Assembly: GCA_964568145.1 (NCBI GenBank)
Contig: CAZMOZ010000010.1
Coordinates: 1-64,000 of the forward strand
Direction: 5' to 3'
From: DSVZ01 sp964568145
GTDB lineage: Bacteria; Verrucomicrobiota; Verrucomicrobiia; Limisphaerales; J093
DNA: 64,000 nucleotides
Shown: positions 1 through 8,737 of the stretch, piece after piece
Position numbering within the stretch: the first letter of the stretch is position 1
Layout: each line of letters opens with the position of its first letter
Made by a program: the position numbers and the translations under genes
Notes under the pieces: generated by a model
Told to the model about the DNA's origin: nothing
What the model saw: only the letters and a program-made list of their open reading frames with translations
Databases searched by the model: none

Positions 1-214
1 TTTCCGCGATGGCTTCCGCGGTGGCCGAGCGCGGCGCATCCTCGATCACGCCCATCTCGCCGAAGATTTCGCCGGGCCCCAGTTCGTTGAGCACGCACGG
101 CCCCAGCGGCGTGCGGACGCGGATGCGCACCCGACCGCGGAGGATGACGAAGACGTCCGTGGACTCCTCGCCTTCGCGGAAGATGATCTGGCCGGGTGCA
201 AACGTGCGCGTCAT
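1..214 (-). CDS. Cyclic nucleotide-binding domain protein (3'-truncated by window edge)
   Basis: The first 71 codons are visible, starting at the ATG at 214 and running off the left edge. The translation reads as the beta-roll of a cNMP-binding (Crp/Fnr-like or ion-channel-like) domain, with FREGEESTDVFVILRGRVRI followed by a phosphate-binding cassette of the form GEIFGEMG...APRSATA. The conserved E and R of the cassette (FGEM and PRSA) are present, so cyclic nucleotide binding is plausible. Whether a DNA-binding domain, a transporter or another output follows cannot be seen. There is no signal peptide, so the protein is presumably cytoplasmic. Confidence 0.75.
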   Translation of the reverse strand, partial: MTRTFAPGQIIFREGEESTDVFVILRGRVRIRVRTPLGPCVLNELGPGEIFGEMGVIEDAPRSATAEAIAE

Positions 215-370
215 GACCGCGAAAGGTTGGTTGGCGGCGCGGTTTGGTCAAGCCGGCCAACGCCGGTTAAATGGCTGAATCGTCAAATGGGTTGCATGGC
301 CGGCCGATACGCGCGTCTTGGTGAGGCCTTCGGTGCCCGTCGTGCGAAACCGCGGCAATGGAATCCCGCC

Positions 371-1471
371 TCACACCGCCTCGGGTACCTGCGGCTGGCC
401 GGTGTCCGCGGCGCGGCAGGCCGCGAGGCACAGCGCCACGGTGCGGAGGTTGTCGGCGGCGGAGTTGGCGGGCTCACGGTTTTCCTCGATGGCGCAGAGC
501 AACTCGCCCATCGCCCCGCGAAAGCCGTCGTTGAACCACCTGCCGGTCAGCTTCGCGCGCGCCACGCCGGCGCTTGTAACAAGTTCCACGGTGTCGCTGG
601 CCAGGACGGGTCCGCGGGACCGCAATGTGCCGCGCGTGCCGGTGATCTGGATGCCTTCCTCGGGGCCGAAGCGCGAGGCGCCGTCGAAGCCGAGCGTGGC
701 CAGCCCGTTCTCCAACTGGACCGCCGCCTGGGCCAGCAGCGGCGGCTTGAGGGTCTGGCCGGGCGCGCGGGTGGTCTGCGCGCTGACCTGCCGGATCGGC
801 CGGCCGGCGAGGACCTGCGCCACGAAGTCGAACCAATGGATGCCGAAGTCGAAGAGGATGAGGTGATGGACCTGTTCGAGCGGTGTGCCGCCGCACCAGG
901 TGTGGTCCCAGTTGATGCCGATGGTCACGGATTGCGCGTCGCCCAGCAGGCCGGCGGCGACCGCAGCCCGGGCGTAGCTCAGGTACGGCGCCCAGCGGCC
1001 GTTTTGGTTCACGGCCAGCTTGACTCCACACTCACGCGCCAGCGCCACCAATTCGCGGCCGACCGCCAGGTCCGTCACAAACGGCTTCTGGCTGAGCACG
1101 TGTTTGCCGGCGCGGAGCGCGTCGGCGATGACCGGCGCGCGGTGCTCAGGGTGCAGCGCGATGTCCACCACGTCCGCATCGGTCTGGGCCAGCAGGGTGC
1201 GCGCGTCAGAGAAGACCTGGGCCAGCGGCTGGAATTCGTCCCGGCGGCGGTGGGCGCGCGCTTCGTCCACGTCGCAAAACGCGGTCACCAGCCAGCCGGC
1301 GTCGCGGTACGCGGCCAGGTGGTGGACGCTGATGCCGCCGCAGCCGATGAGCGCGATGCGCGGCTGGTATTGCCTGGGCATGGGCGGCTGCCAGGGGAGG
1401 TCGGGCGCGGGCAGTTCGTGAGCCGCGGACTCGGCGTTGAGGGCGTAATTACGGGCGTCGGTGGCGTGCAT
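371..1471 (-). CDS. Gfo/Idh/MocA family oxidoreductase
   Basis: This 366-residue protein is probably an NAD(P)-dependent sugar or cyclitol dehydrogenase. About 35 residues in from the chosen start is a Rossmann motif (ALIGCGGIS). A QKPF segment stands in for the usual EKP motif of the family, and further on FDFGIHWFDF sits where the catalytic-domain histidine is expected. There is no signal peptide, so it should act in the cytoplasm. It lies 12 bp downstream of another Gfo/Idh gene and is probably co-transcribed with it. The N-terminal 30 residues before MPRQYQ look non-conserved, so translation may begin about 90 bases further in. The substrate cannot be read from the sequence. Confidence 0.85.
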   Translation of the reverse strand: MHATDARNYALNAESAAHELPAPDLPWQPPMPRQYQPRIALIGCGGISVHHLAAYRDAGWLVTAFCDVDEARAHRRRDEFQPLAQVFSDARTLLAQTDADVVDIALHPEHRAPVIADALRAGKHVLSQKPFVTDLAVGRELVALARECGVKLAVNQNGRWAPYLSYARAAVAAGLLGDAQSVTIGINWDHTWCGGTPLEQVHHLILFDFGIHWFDFVAQVLAGRPIRQVSAQTTRAPGQTLKPPLLAQAAVQLENGLATLGFDGASRFGPEEGIQITGTRGTLRSRGPVLASDTVELVTSAGVARAKLTGRWFNDGFRGAMGELLCAIEENREPANSAADNLRTVALCLAACRAADTGQPQVPEAV

Positions 1472-1483
1472 GGCGGGGGGAAC

Positions 1484-2563
1484 TCATTCCAGCAGGGGCC
1501 GGGCGCGTTTTTCGCGGGCGCTGTGGACGGCGGTGTCCACGATCTGCTGGCCGATCCGGGAAATCGCCGGGCTGAGCGGGCCTTCCACCGGACTGCCGGT
1601 TTCGAGGCAGTGAATGAAATTCTCGACGGGATTCCGGTGCGGCGCGGCCAGAGTGTCCGCGGGCAGGTCGAAGCCCTCCGGTCGCGCGCGCGTCTGCACG
1701 TGGATGGCCGGCGCGTAGTCCCAACTGCTGATCGTGCCCGCGGTGCCCACGAGCACGAAGCCGCAGCGCGGCTGGGGCTGGTGCGTCCACGGATCGGTGA
1801 ACGTGCCCCAGCGCGTCTCGAACTTCGACAGGCCGCGCGCGTACCGGGCCACGGTGATGCTGTGCTGGTCCACCTCCAGGCCGGGGGTCTCGTCCACCAG
1901 GCACGTCACCTCGAGCGGCCGGGCACCATTCAAAAACCAGGTGCCCAGCGTGGCGCCGTAACCGAGGTAATCGAGCAGCGACCCGCCGCCACGCGCGCGC
2001 TGGTAGAACCAGCTCGCCGCCTTTTCCGCCACGGTCGGCCCGCGCCCGATCTTGTCCGCGCCGTGGTACAGCGGCCCGCGGTTGCCGTCGTAAAAATGAA
2101 CCTCGATCACCTCGCCGATCAGGCCTTCGTCCACCACGCGCTTGGTCGTGGCGTGGGCGGGCACCCAGCGCAGCGGCCAGTTGATGGCCAGCGGCCGGCC
2201 GACGCGGCGCATGGCGGCGATCATGCGGTCGGCCTCGGCCAGCGAAGCGGCGAACGGCTTTTCGATCAGCACCGGCAGTCGGTATTCCGCCACGCGCTCC
2301 GTCCAGTCCGCGTGCTCGGCGGCGGCGGGACAGAGGATTACGAAATCCGGCCGGATGGTTTCGAGGCACTGGCGATAATCGGTGAACACCCGGTCGGCGG
2401 GCAGCGTGAAGTTGCGGATGGCTTCCCGCATCCGCGCGGGCTGGAGGTCGCAGATGCCGGCGATCTCCGCCTGCGGATGGTTGAAGACCAGGCGCAACAA
2501 GTCGCCCATGTGAAAGTGGTCGAAGTTGATGCCGGCCACGCGCCAGCGTTTGGGTGCGCTCAT
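1484..2563 (-). CDS. Gfo/Idh/MocA family oxidoreductase
   Basis: This 359-residue putative NAD(P)-dependent dehydrogenase is the first gene of a two-gene unit with the oxidoreductase downstream. The N-terminus (WRVAGINFDHFHMGDLLRL) departs from the classical GxGxxG, as in several verrucomicrobial and planctomycetal members that carry a histidine-rich loop. The EKPF motif (LIEKPFAASL) is intact, and the C-terminal dimerisation half contains GGGSLLDYLGYG. The two adjacent paralogues are too different for a recent duplication. Paired Gfo/Idh genes are common in polysaccharide-degrading members of this lineage, which fits the nearby fucosidase, but the substrate is unknown. Confidence 0.85.
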   Translation of the reverse strand: MSAPKRWRVAGINFDHFHMGDLLRLVFNHPQAEIAGICDLQPARMREAIRNFTLPADRVFTDYRQCLETIRPDFVILCPAAAEHADWTERVAEYRLPVLIEKPFAASLAEADRMIAAMRRVGRPLAINWPLRWVPAHATTKRVVDEGLIGEVIEVHFYDGNRGPLYHGADKIGRGPTVAEKAASWFYQRARGGGSLLDYLGYGATLGTWFLNGARPLEVTCLVDETPGLEVDQHSITVARYARGLSKFETRWGTFTDPWTHQPQPRCGFVLVGTAGTISSWDYAPAIHVQTRARPEGFDLPADTLAAPHRNPVENFIHCLETGSPVEGPLSPAISRIGQQIVDTAVHSAREKRARPLLE

Positions 2564-3008
2564 CGAGTGCTGTCAACCAAAGGAGCACCTTCCGAGCGGT
2601 GACGCAAGGGCGGGGATGATGGATGATGCGATTCAGCCACACCTTGATTTCGCGCCGGCAGCGGGCGGACCGTAGTGGCCCAGGCGGCCTCGCCTGGGGC
2701 CGTGTCGCGGGCGACCCGCCCGCGGGACCGCGGTCTGCCGGCCGCACCCCGGAAGGCCAGGGCGCGACGGAGTCTCGCCCCATCAGTGGATCGAAGGTCG
2801 AACGTCGAAAGTCGAAGGCCGGCATCTGGCATCTGAAGCAGGATTAAGAGCAGGAGCAGGAACCCAGAAGCCGTGGGCCAGAAGCCAGAAGCGAGCCTCC
2901 TCGGCTCTCGATCCTCAATTCTCGCTCTCCGCAACCGGCGTCCGCCTTCCTCAAACCACGAACCACGAACCCAAATAACAGGGGCCAACGGAGTCTCGCC
3001 CCATCGTG
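2564..3008. repeat. Intergenic region with an interspersed ~100-bp repeat
   Basis: No gene is apparent. Bases 2658-2785 are the reverse complement of a closely related block at 22610-22735. Shared blocks include the hairpin around GCGGGCGGGTCGCCCGCG and the trailing GGGCCACTACGG. The stretch also holds two copies of GGAGTCTCGCCCCATC (2769-2784 and 2990-3005), a motif that recurs near 49400. Bases 2788-2960 are low-complexity (GGTCGAACGTCGAAAGTCGA, then repeated CCAGAAGCC units). It sits between the promoter side of the Gfo/Idh pair and the 3' end of the fucosidase gene. Confidence 0.6.
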
Positions 3009-4397
3009 TCAAGGCACCGGCGCCAGCTCCCCAGCCGGACCGTCGAGCTTGAGCGCGATGACCGTGGCGATCGGCTGGCGGTCCGCAGCCGGGACGCGCA
3101 GGCTCAACCCTTCCTCCGTCTGGCGGACGCCGGCTTCGCCGCCGGTGAGCACGCGGCTGGACAGAACTTTCCGGGCAATGGGCGGAAGCCGGAGTTCGCC
3201 GGTGGCCGGCCATTCAAAGATGTGCAGGTAGATGGTGTCGCCTTGGCGGGTGCTGGCGCCCCAGTTGCCCGGCTTGAACGGCCCACCGCGCGTGCCGTAG
3301 ATCGCCTCGCCGTTCTTCGCCAGCCAGGCGCCCATTTCCCTGAGGCGCCCGACCTGTCGCGGCTCGATGCGGCCGTCCGGCATCGGGCCCACGTTCAAGA
3401 GCAGATTGCCGTCGCCGCCGGCGCAGGTGATGAGCGTGCGGAGGCAGTCGGCGAGCGACTTCATCCGGTCGTCCGGCTTCCAGGCCCATTGCTGGCAGAG
3501 GGTGATGCAGGATTCCCACGGCCGTTCGAGGTTGAAGCGCCCGACCTGCTGCTCCGGCGTGTCGAAATCCCCGGCGAAGAACCCGGCCTTGGACGTGCCC
3601 GCCATGTCGTTGCGCGCCTTGCTCACGCGGTTGTTGATCAGCAGCGACGGCTGCAAGGTGCGGCAAAAGGTGTAGAGGTCGCGGCCGCGCGTTTCGTCCC
3701 AGGGCTCCTCCCATTCGCCGTCGAACCACAGGACGCCGAGCGGGCCGTAGTTCTGGATGAGTTCGGCAAGCTGGTTTTTCAAATCGGCGGTGTAGCGGTC
3801 CATGTTGGGCGCGGGCTTGCGCGACTTCCCGCCCGGGCCGCCAAGCGGGTAATCTGGATGCCGCCAGTCGCAAATCGAGTGGTACAGGCAGAACAGGATG
3901 CCTTCACGGCGGCACGCCCCGGCCAGCTCGCGCAGCACGTCGCGCTTGAACGGCGTGCTCATGATGTCGTAGTCGGTATGCCGCGAGTCCCACAGGCAAA
4001 AGCCATCGTGGTGCTTCGAGGTAAAGACGAGGTACTTCATGCCGGCGGCCTTCGCGACCGCCACCCAGTCGGCGGCGTTGAACTGCGTGGGGTGGAACTC
4101 CCGGTAAAGCTGGTCGTACACCTCCACGGGCACCTCCGCGCCGCGCGACCAGCCGATCTCGGCGCCCTTCAAGCTCACCGGCCCCCAGTGGATGAACAGG
4201 CCGAAGCGCAGGGCCTGCCAGTTCGCCAGCGCCGTCGCGTCCATGGGCGGCGGATCGGCTGCCCGCAGTCCGGTGAAGGCGGCGGCGATCACTGCGGCAG
4301 TTGCTGCCGCAAGTCGCAAAGTGAAGCGATCTTTGAGCGCGGCGTTTCGACCGAGGTTCTGCGAAAGCATCGCCTTGGGCAGTGTGGAAGTCTTCAT
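3009..4397 (-). CDS. Alpha-L-fucosidase, glycoside hydrolase family 29, secreted
   Basis: This 462-residue protein should hydrolyse terminal alpha-L-fucosyl residues from glycans or glycoconjugates outside the cytoplasm. A long N-terminal region ends in a hydrophobic signal peptide (LAAATAAVIAAAFTGLRA, about residues 29-46). The GH29 TIM barrel follows: RFGLFIHWGP, FTSKHHDGFCLWDS, and GVLWFDGEW, whose Asp226 aligns with the family nucleophile. Length is typical for the family. The ATG at 4397 gives the full signal peptide. The context of Gfo/Idh dehydrogenases suggests glycan catabolism. Some GH29 enzymes use other alpha-L-fucosides, so linkage specificity is open. Confidence 0.92.
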   Translation of the reverse strand: MKTSTLPKAMLSQNLGRNAALKDRFTLRLAAATAAVIAAAFTGLRAADPPPMDATALANWQALRFGLFIHWGPVSLKGAEIGWSRGAEVPVEVYDQLYREFHPTQFNAADWVAVAKAAGMKYLVFTSKHHDGFCLWDSRHTDYDIMSTPFKRDVLRELAGACRREGILFCLYHSICDWRHPDYPLGGPGGKSRKPAPNMDRYTADLKNQLAELIQNYGPLGVLWFDGEWEEPWDETRGRDLYTFCRTLQPSLLINNRVSKARNDMAGTSKAGFFAGDFDTPEQQVGRFNLERPWESCITLCQQWAWKPDDRMKSLADCLRTLITCAGGDGNLLLNVGPMPDGRIEPRQVGRLREMGAWLAKNGEAIYGTRGGPFKPGNWGASTRQGDTIYLHIFEWPATGELRLPPIARKVLSSRVLTGGEAGVRQTEEGLSLRVPAADRQPIATVIALKLDGPAGELAPVP

Positions 4398-4415
4398 GGC
4401 GGCTTGGGGCGAGTA

Positions 4416-5012
4416 TCACGCCGGGACCCGGTGTCGCCGCAAGAGATAAAGCAGCGCGAGGAAATCGTACAACGCGTGGGTGATGATCGGCGTCGCCAGG
4501 CTGCCGGTGAGGTGGAGTTCGAGCCCCAGCACCACCCCCATGCCGGCGGCCAGCGCGGCGTAGAAACGGCTGACCGCGTGGCACAGCCCGAACAGCACGG
4601 AGGCGACCAGCAACCCGCCCGTCGCGCCCAGGCTCGGCGCGAGGCCGGCCTGGATCGCCCCGCGGAACAGACATTCCTCCGCCGTGCCGGCCAGGAGCGA
4701 AATCGCGAGCAGTTGAAGATTCGTCCAGCCGCTCATGACGGGCAGCAACTGGGCATCAAGGACCTCGCGAATCCGCCGGAAACCGCGCCACGAGGAGTGG
4801 ATCACGCCCCAAGGCAGCGCCAGCAACGGCAGGCAGATCGCCACGCCCGCCAGCGCCTCGCGCATCCCCGGCCGATCCCACAGCGCGACCCAGTCCACGC
4901 CCAGCCAGAAGCCCACCGGGACGGCGACGAGCCCCACGGCGGCCTCAAACAGGCAGGCGAACCAGAACCAGCGTTGCGGAGCGGCGTTCAAGCAAAAAGA
5001 CGTGGGCACCAT
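4416..5012 (-). CDS. CPBP family intramembrane metalloprotease
   Basis: This 198-residue hydrophobic protein has the CAAX-protease/bacteriocin-processing signature. GTAEECLFRGAIQ supplies the EExxxR motif, followed by GLCHAVSRF and a late PIITHALYDF segment that carries the second and third motif histidines. At least five hydrophobic segments are evident, so it is an integral membrane protein. Members remove C-terminal tripeptides or process peptides and often have no known substrate. The start at 5012 begins at MVPTSF; an in-frame ATG at 5039 would add nine residues. It ends 19 bp before the fucosidase start and may be co-transcribed with it. Confidence 0.85.
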   Translation of the reverse strand: MVPTSFCLNAAPQRWFWFACLFEAAVGLVAVPVGFWLGVDWVALWDRPGMREALAGVAICLPLLALPWGVIHSSWRGFRRIREVLDAQLLPVMSGWTNLQLLAISLLAGTAEECLFRGAIQAGLAPSLGATGGLLVASVLFGLCHAVSRFYAALAAGMGVVLGLELHLTGSLATPIITHALYDFLALLYLLRRHRVPA

Positions 5013-5412
5013 GAAAGACCCGCCGCGGCGGCGCTGCAATCCAGGGCAAAGGGCAAAGGGCGCTCCTCTTCACCCGCCCTGCGGCACGTTTTCACGGGTG
5101 ATGGAGCACGACTCTCCCTCTCCCCAAGGGAGAGGGTTGTGGTGAGGGGAAAGGAGACGCTGATTCGTCCAAGCCATGCCATGCACCGAGTTCTTGGTGC
5201 CGCGCCCCCCGGCCTCGGCCCTTGCGCGGATGGATTGTGCCCTGTTCCCCCTCACCCTGACCCTCTCCCTCAGGGAGAGGGGAGCGCCGGCGCCGCTTGG
5301 GGGTAGTGTGAAAGCGCGTCCCGCCAATTCCGTCGCCGGTTTATCCGCTCAACCCGAAAATCGAAGTCGGGCAGGCGGCCGCACCGCGCCGGCCCGACGG
5401 GCGGTTTCCCGC
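5013..5412. repeat. Inverted pair of CTCTCCC/GGGAGAG interspersed repeats
   Basis: No gene is apparent. Two copies of one unit lie head to head at about 5110-5152 and 5245-5284. Each has a hairpin made from CTCTCCCT and AGGGAGAG plus an adjoining GTGAGGGG(A) tail. Together they form a large imperfect inverted repeat with a roughly 90-bp spacer. This class of GA/CT-rich palindromic unit is common in GC-rich bacteria and resembles REP/BIME-type elements. No transposase is nearby. Transcripts across it would fold strongly. Confidence 0.6.
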
Positions 5413-6975
5413 TCAATCCGGCCGGTACGCCTGGGCCAGGGAGCGGCGCAATTGCTCGCGGTTGATTGCGTCGTGGAATTCCACCGGGTTGAAATCATCC
5501 GTCAGCAACTGGCCGCGCGCCGGGTCCACCTGCCGCACGCCGTGGAAGGCGTCCTCGGCCCAGAACCGCACCGCCGCGGGCATCCGCTCGAAGTCCGGCG
5601 TCCGGCGCGGGACCAGCTCCGGCTGATCCGACGCGACCAGAAAAATGTTGCCGTTGCCGGCGGCGTGGATGCGCTGGCTGCGGAACACCACCCCCAGCGT
5701 GCGGGCCAGCGAGACCACCAGGAAATCCCGCCCCGCGCCGAGGTCGGAGATGGTGTTCATCACCAGCACGCCGCCCGGCTTGAGGCAGCGGCGCATGGCG
5801 GCGAAGGCTTCGCGGGTCATCAGGTGCGACGGCGAGGAGTCGCCCAGAAAGGCGTCGAGCACGATCACGTCGTAGCGGTTGGTGGTCCGGGCCACGAAAT
5901 ACCGGCCGTCGCCGAGGGTGAGGCGCACGCGCGCGGGCTCGAAGTCGAAGAACCGCTCGGCCAGGGGCACCACCGCGGGATTGATCTCCACCACGTCCAC
6001 ACGCGCGCCTTCGCGGGCGAACTGCATCGGCACGATGCCCACGCCCATGCCGACGCACAGCACGTCCCGCGTGTCCGGCGCGTAGGCGCGGGCCAGGCCG
6101 TGCAGCATGTGGGTGAACAGCGACACGCTCTGGCGCTCCGCCGTGTCGTAGCTGTTCTGGGTGAGCAGGTCGTTCAGGAAGTACCGGCGCGTGCCGCCTT
6201 CGCTTTCGATCACCTGGAGCAGCCCGAAGTTCGAGTTGCCGCGGTACAACTCGCGCCAGCCGCGGATGTCGCCGAACACCGGCCGCGCGGCGCCGATGAA
6301 ACCGAAAAACAACGCCAGCCCGCCCAGCACCGCCGCCGGCGCCAGCTCCCGCCGCTGCCAGGCCGCGAAGTACACCGCCGCCAGCGCCCAGAGCAGAAAC
6401 GCGCAGGCGTACATGCTCTGCGAATTCGGCACCCGCGGGATGATCACGTAGCTGATCAACACCGTGCCCGCCACGCTGCCCAGCGTACCCAGCGCGATCA
6501 GCCGCCCCACGTTGCGCCCCACATTGTCCAGCGATTGCGTGAGCATGCGGGCGAAGAACGGGCTCACCATGGCCAGCAGCGCCAGCGGCACAAAGAAGAG
6601 GCCCAGCGCGCCCAGCAGCGAGCCCAGCGCCAGCTCGAACCGCAGACAGGCGTACGCGGCCGGTTCCACCAGCAGCACCGCGCCGCACAGCCAGGCCGCC
6701 GCCAGCGCCAGGCCGCCGTAAATCCAGCCCAGCCGCGGCGAGGTGTCCGCCAGCCAGCCGCCCAGGGCGTAGCCCAGCGCCAGCGCCAGCAGCGTGACGC
6801 CGATCTGCGCGGTCCACACGAAGTGCGAGGTGCCGAAGTACGGCGCCAGCATCTTGGCGCCGAGGATTTCAATGACCATCACCGCGCCGCCCGTGAGCGT
6901 GGCGGTGACAAACAGGAAACGTCGCAAACCGGGGCTCAGCGCGCGGCCGGCCGGTTCGGGGCCAGGTTTCTTCAC
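5413..6975 (-). CDS. Membrane-fused spermidine synthase-like protein
   Basis: This 520-residue protein has an N-terminal membrane part and a C-terminal class I methyltransferase-like/aminopropyltransferase domain. The first ~260 residues hold about seven hydrophobic helices (GGAVMVIEILGAKMLAPYFG onward). The soluble domain contains LCVGMGVGIVPMQFA (nucleotide-binding loop), VDVVEINPAV and YDVIVLDAFLGDSSPSHLMT, with LKPGGVLVMN at the end of the core. Such fusions are widespread and their true substrate is usually unproven; polyamine synthesis is a family-based guess. It has no obvious operon partner. A repeat element lies just upstream. Confidence 0.8.
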   Translation of the reverse strand: MKKPGPEPAGRALSPGLRRFLFVTATLTGGAVMVIEILGAKMLAPYFGTSHFVWTAQIGVTLLALALGYALGGWLADTSPRLGWIYGGLALAAAWLCGAVLLVEPAAYACLRFELALGSLLGALGLFFVPLALLAMVSPFFARMLTQSLDNVGRNVGRLIALGTLGSVAGTVLISYVIIPRVPNSQSMYACAFLLWALAAVYFAAWQRRELAPAAVLGGLALFFGFIGAARPVFGDIRGWRELYRGNSNFGLLQVIESEGGTRRYFLNDLLTQNSYDTAERQSVSLFTHMLHGLARAYAPDTRDVLCVGMGVGIVPMQFAREGARVDVVEINPAVVPLAERFFDFEPARVRLTLGDGRYFVARTTNRYDVIVLDAFLGDSSPSHLMTREAFAAMRRCLKPGGVLVMNTISDLGAGRDFLVVSLARTLGVVFRSQRIHAAGNGNIFLVASDQPELVPRRTPDFERMPAAVRFWAEDAFHGVRQVDPARGQLLTDDFNPVEFHDAINREQLRRSLAQAYRPD

Positions 6976-7085
6976 GCGCCCGTTCTAAAGGCGCCCGGCC
7001 GGCCGCTCAAGCGCCGTCGCAGCGCCGGCTTTCGGCCGGCCTGGGATGTCCGCAGTCATCTCAAGACACGCAGCGGCACACTGTC
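6976..7085. other. Short spacer upstream of the spermidine synthase-like gene
   Basis: This is the presumed promoter region of the leftward gene starting at 6975. The hairpin CCGGCTTTCGGCCGG lies at about 7025-7039. No convincing -35/-10 pair could be recognised. Together with repeat element A and the 99 bases that follow it, this makes a 475-bp stretch without a gene. Confidence 0.35.
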
Positions 7086-7351
7086 GGGCGCATCTCACTT
7101 GTTTGCAGCCGGTCGAAACGGCCAGCCGCCGCCGCGGGGGTAGCGGCAGCCATCCCTGGCTGCCGTAAAGGGCGGCATCCTGCCGCCCGGAGACAAGTGC
7201 CGGCCTCTGGCTCAGAGGCCGGCAGGTGTCGCCTCTCGGCGAGAGGCGCCCTACCCAAGCCGCCGGGCTGGAAGCCCGGCTCTACGGCCGGCTGGAAGCC
7301 GTCCGCCACCCTGGCAGGCGATATTGCTGGCACGAAATTGAGATGCACCCC
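7086..7351 (+). mobile_element. MITE-like modular hairpin element, copy A
   Basis: The element opens with GGGCGCATCTCACTTGTTTG and closes with CGAAATTGAGATGCACCCC, giving imperfect terminal inverted repeats of about 20 bp. The interior is a string of short perfect or near-perfect hairpins: GGCAGCC/GGCTGCC (7147-7166), GGGCGGCA/TGCCGCCC (7170-7188), CCGGCCTCTG/CAGAGGCCGG (7200-7222), CGCCTCTC/GAGAGGCG (7230-7248) and CCGGGCT/AGCCCGG (7263-7279). There is no coding capacity. It is the longest plus-orientation copy and lacks the GGAAGTTCCGG subterminal block found in most other copies. Confidence 0.6.
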
Positions 7352-7450
7352 CTCCTGCCGGGATTGAAGGAATCTCCTTGCCGGGCAGGGCCGCCTTGCG
7401 CCGCAGTTGATTTGACTTGGTGGGGCCGCGCTGCTGCGCGGCCGGTGTTG

Positions 7451-8737
7451 TCAGCTTCGCCGGATCGCGTTCCAGCGCCAGTACGTGAGCCAGCCCAGCA
7501 GACTCAGCGCCGCCAGCCCGGCGTACTCGGCCGGCTCGGGGACCGTCACCGCGCCCACGAGGGTGAGGTTGTCCAGGAGGATGGCGTTGTTGCTGCCGTT
7601 GTTGCTGTCCCAGAAGTACAACCGGAAGGTGACGCTCCCCCGGCCGTCGTAGGCCGGATCGCTGAGGTCCGCGGTCACCGCGCCAAAGATGCCGTCGCCG
7701 GTGGTCACCGTGCCGCTCAGGACATCCGCGAGGAAGCCGTCCACGGATGTGCGCAGCGCGTACCTAACGGAGTAATTCCCGGTGAAGACCCGCGCGAGGT
7801 CGAACGTGAGCGAGTTCAGGTTTAGCCTGTGGCCGGGGCTGGCGGTGACCGTGAAGCTCAGATACATCGTGCCATCAATGGCGGCCGGGACCACACCGGC
7901 GGCCAACCGAAGCGCGGGCGGCGGGTTGCCGCTGGTGCCGTAGGCCAAGGTGCCCAGACCGGTGCCGGCCAGGGCGGACGCCGTGCTCAGCGGCGCGGTG
8001 TCTGTCGAATTCGCAGAGTTGCCAGGGAACGGGTACCGGGCGAGTTGGGTGTCGGGCGGCGGTTCCAACGTGACCGGCATGCCTTGCGGGCGTGGCCCGG
8101 AGCCGCCCGCGTCCGCCATCGGGAAAGCTGAAGCAAGCGGCTGGAAGGTGCCGGGCTGGGCCTGCGGGCAGAAAGCGGAGGACGAGCCAAACGCGGCGGT
8201 CGCAGTGCTGCTGGCCAGCATGGGTGCGATGGCAGAGACGGAGGTGGTGGTCAACGTGCCGAGGCCGCCGCTCGTGGCGGTGAACGTGTGCAGTGGCCGG
8301 CTTTGAGCCGACGAACTCGCGCCGTCTCCGCCGAAACCGTGAGTCAGCGACGCGGTCCCAGCCATGGCTTCACCGGCGCGCGCGCCGCCTTGCGAGGGCA
8401 AGCCGTATTCGCTGGTGTCGGATGTGGTGCCGGGCGAGCCTGCGGATGGCAAGCCGGCGCTGTGCAGGACCAGCCACCAGGCCGCCTGCCGGTAGTCAAA
8501 GGCGCTGGCCGCGTCGGCAACCGACTGGCGTGAGGAATTCCCATTGCCGTCGGCCGCCAGCACGCTCCGATCAGTCCCCACGATCTCAACGGCGATGCCC
8601 AGCAAATCTGAGCCTGCTACATGAGCGATGTTGTCAAGAAAGGAGGAATAAACGACCTGAGCTTCGGCTGTTACTGTCAGTGCGCAAATCACAGCCGCCG
8701 ACCGCATCGCTGATCTGCGCGTGTCCCTTTTGCCCAT
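7451..8737 (-). CDS. PEP-CTERM sorting-domain secreted protein
   Basis: This 428-residue protein is predicted to be exported and then processed by an exosortase. The C-terminus shows the full tripartite signal: VPEPAEYAG, a hydrophobic helix (LAALSLLGWLTYW) and a short basic tail (RWNAIRRS). An N-terminal signal peptide (MRSAAVICALTVTAEA region) is present. The body is rich in Gly, Ser, Thr and Ala with few lysines, and a beta-rich segment (LDNLTLVGAV) precedes the sorting signal, typical of surface or extracellular-matrix proteins. No exosortase or EPS locus is in the window, though a glycan island follows. The specific function is unknown. Confidence 0.82.
   Translation of the reverse strand: MGKRDTRRSAMRSAAVICALTVTAEAQVVYSSFLDNIAHVAGSDLLGIAVEIVGTDRSVLAADGNGNSSRQSVADAASAFDYRQAAWWLVLHSAGLPSAGSPGTTSDTSEYGLPSQGGARAGEAMAGTASLTHGFGGDGASSSAQSRPLHTFTATSGGLGTLTTTSVSAIAPMLASSTATAAFGSSSAFCPQAQPGTFQPLASAFPMADAGGSGPRPQGMPVTLEPPPDTQLARYPFPGNSANSTDTAPLSTASALAGTGLGTLAYGTSGNPPPALRLAAGVVPAAIDGTMYLSFTVTASPGHRLNLNSLTFDLARVFTGNYSVRYALRTSVDGFLADVLSGTVTTGDGIFGAVTADLSDPAYDGRGSVTFRLYFWDSNNGSNNAILLDNLTLVGAVTVPEPAEYAGLAALSLLGWLTYWRWNAIRRS

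Noticed and set aside
227..2602. A 791-codon open frame on the plus strand opposite the two Gfo/Idh genes
   Set aside because: It is rich in Arg, Ala, Gly and His with no domain motifs, as expected for the antisense of GC-rich genes. The minus-strand proteins carry clear Rossmann and EKP motifs.
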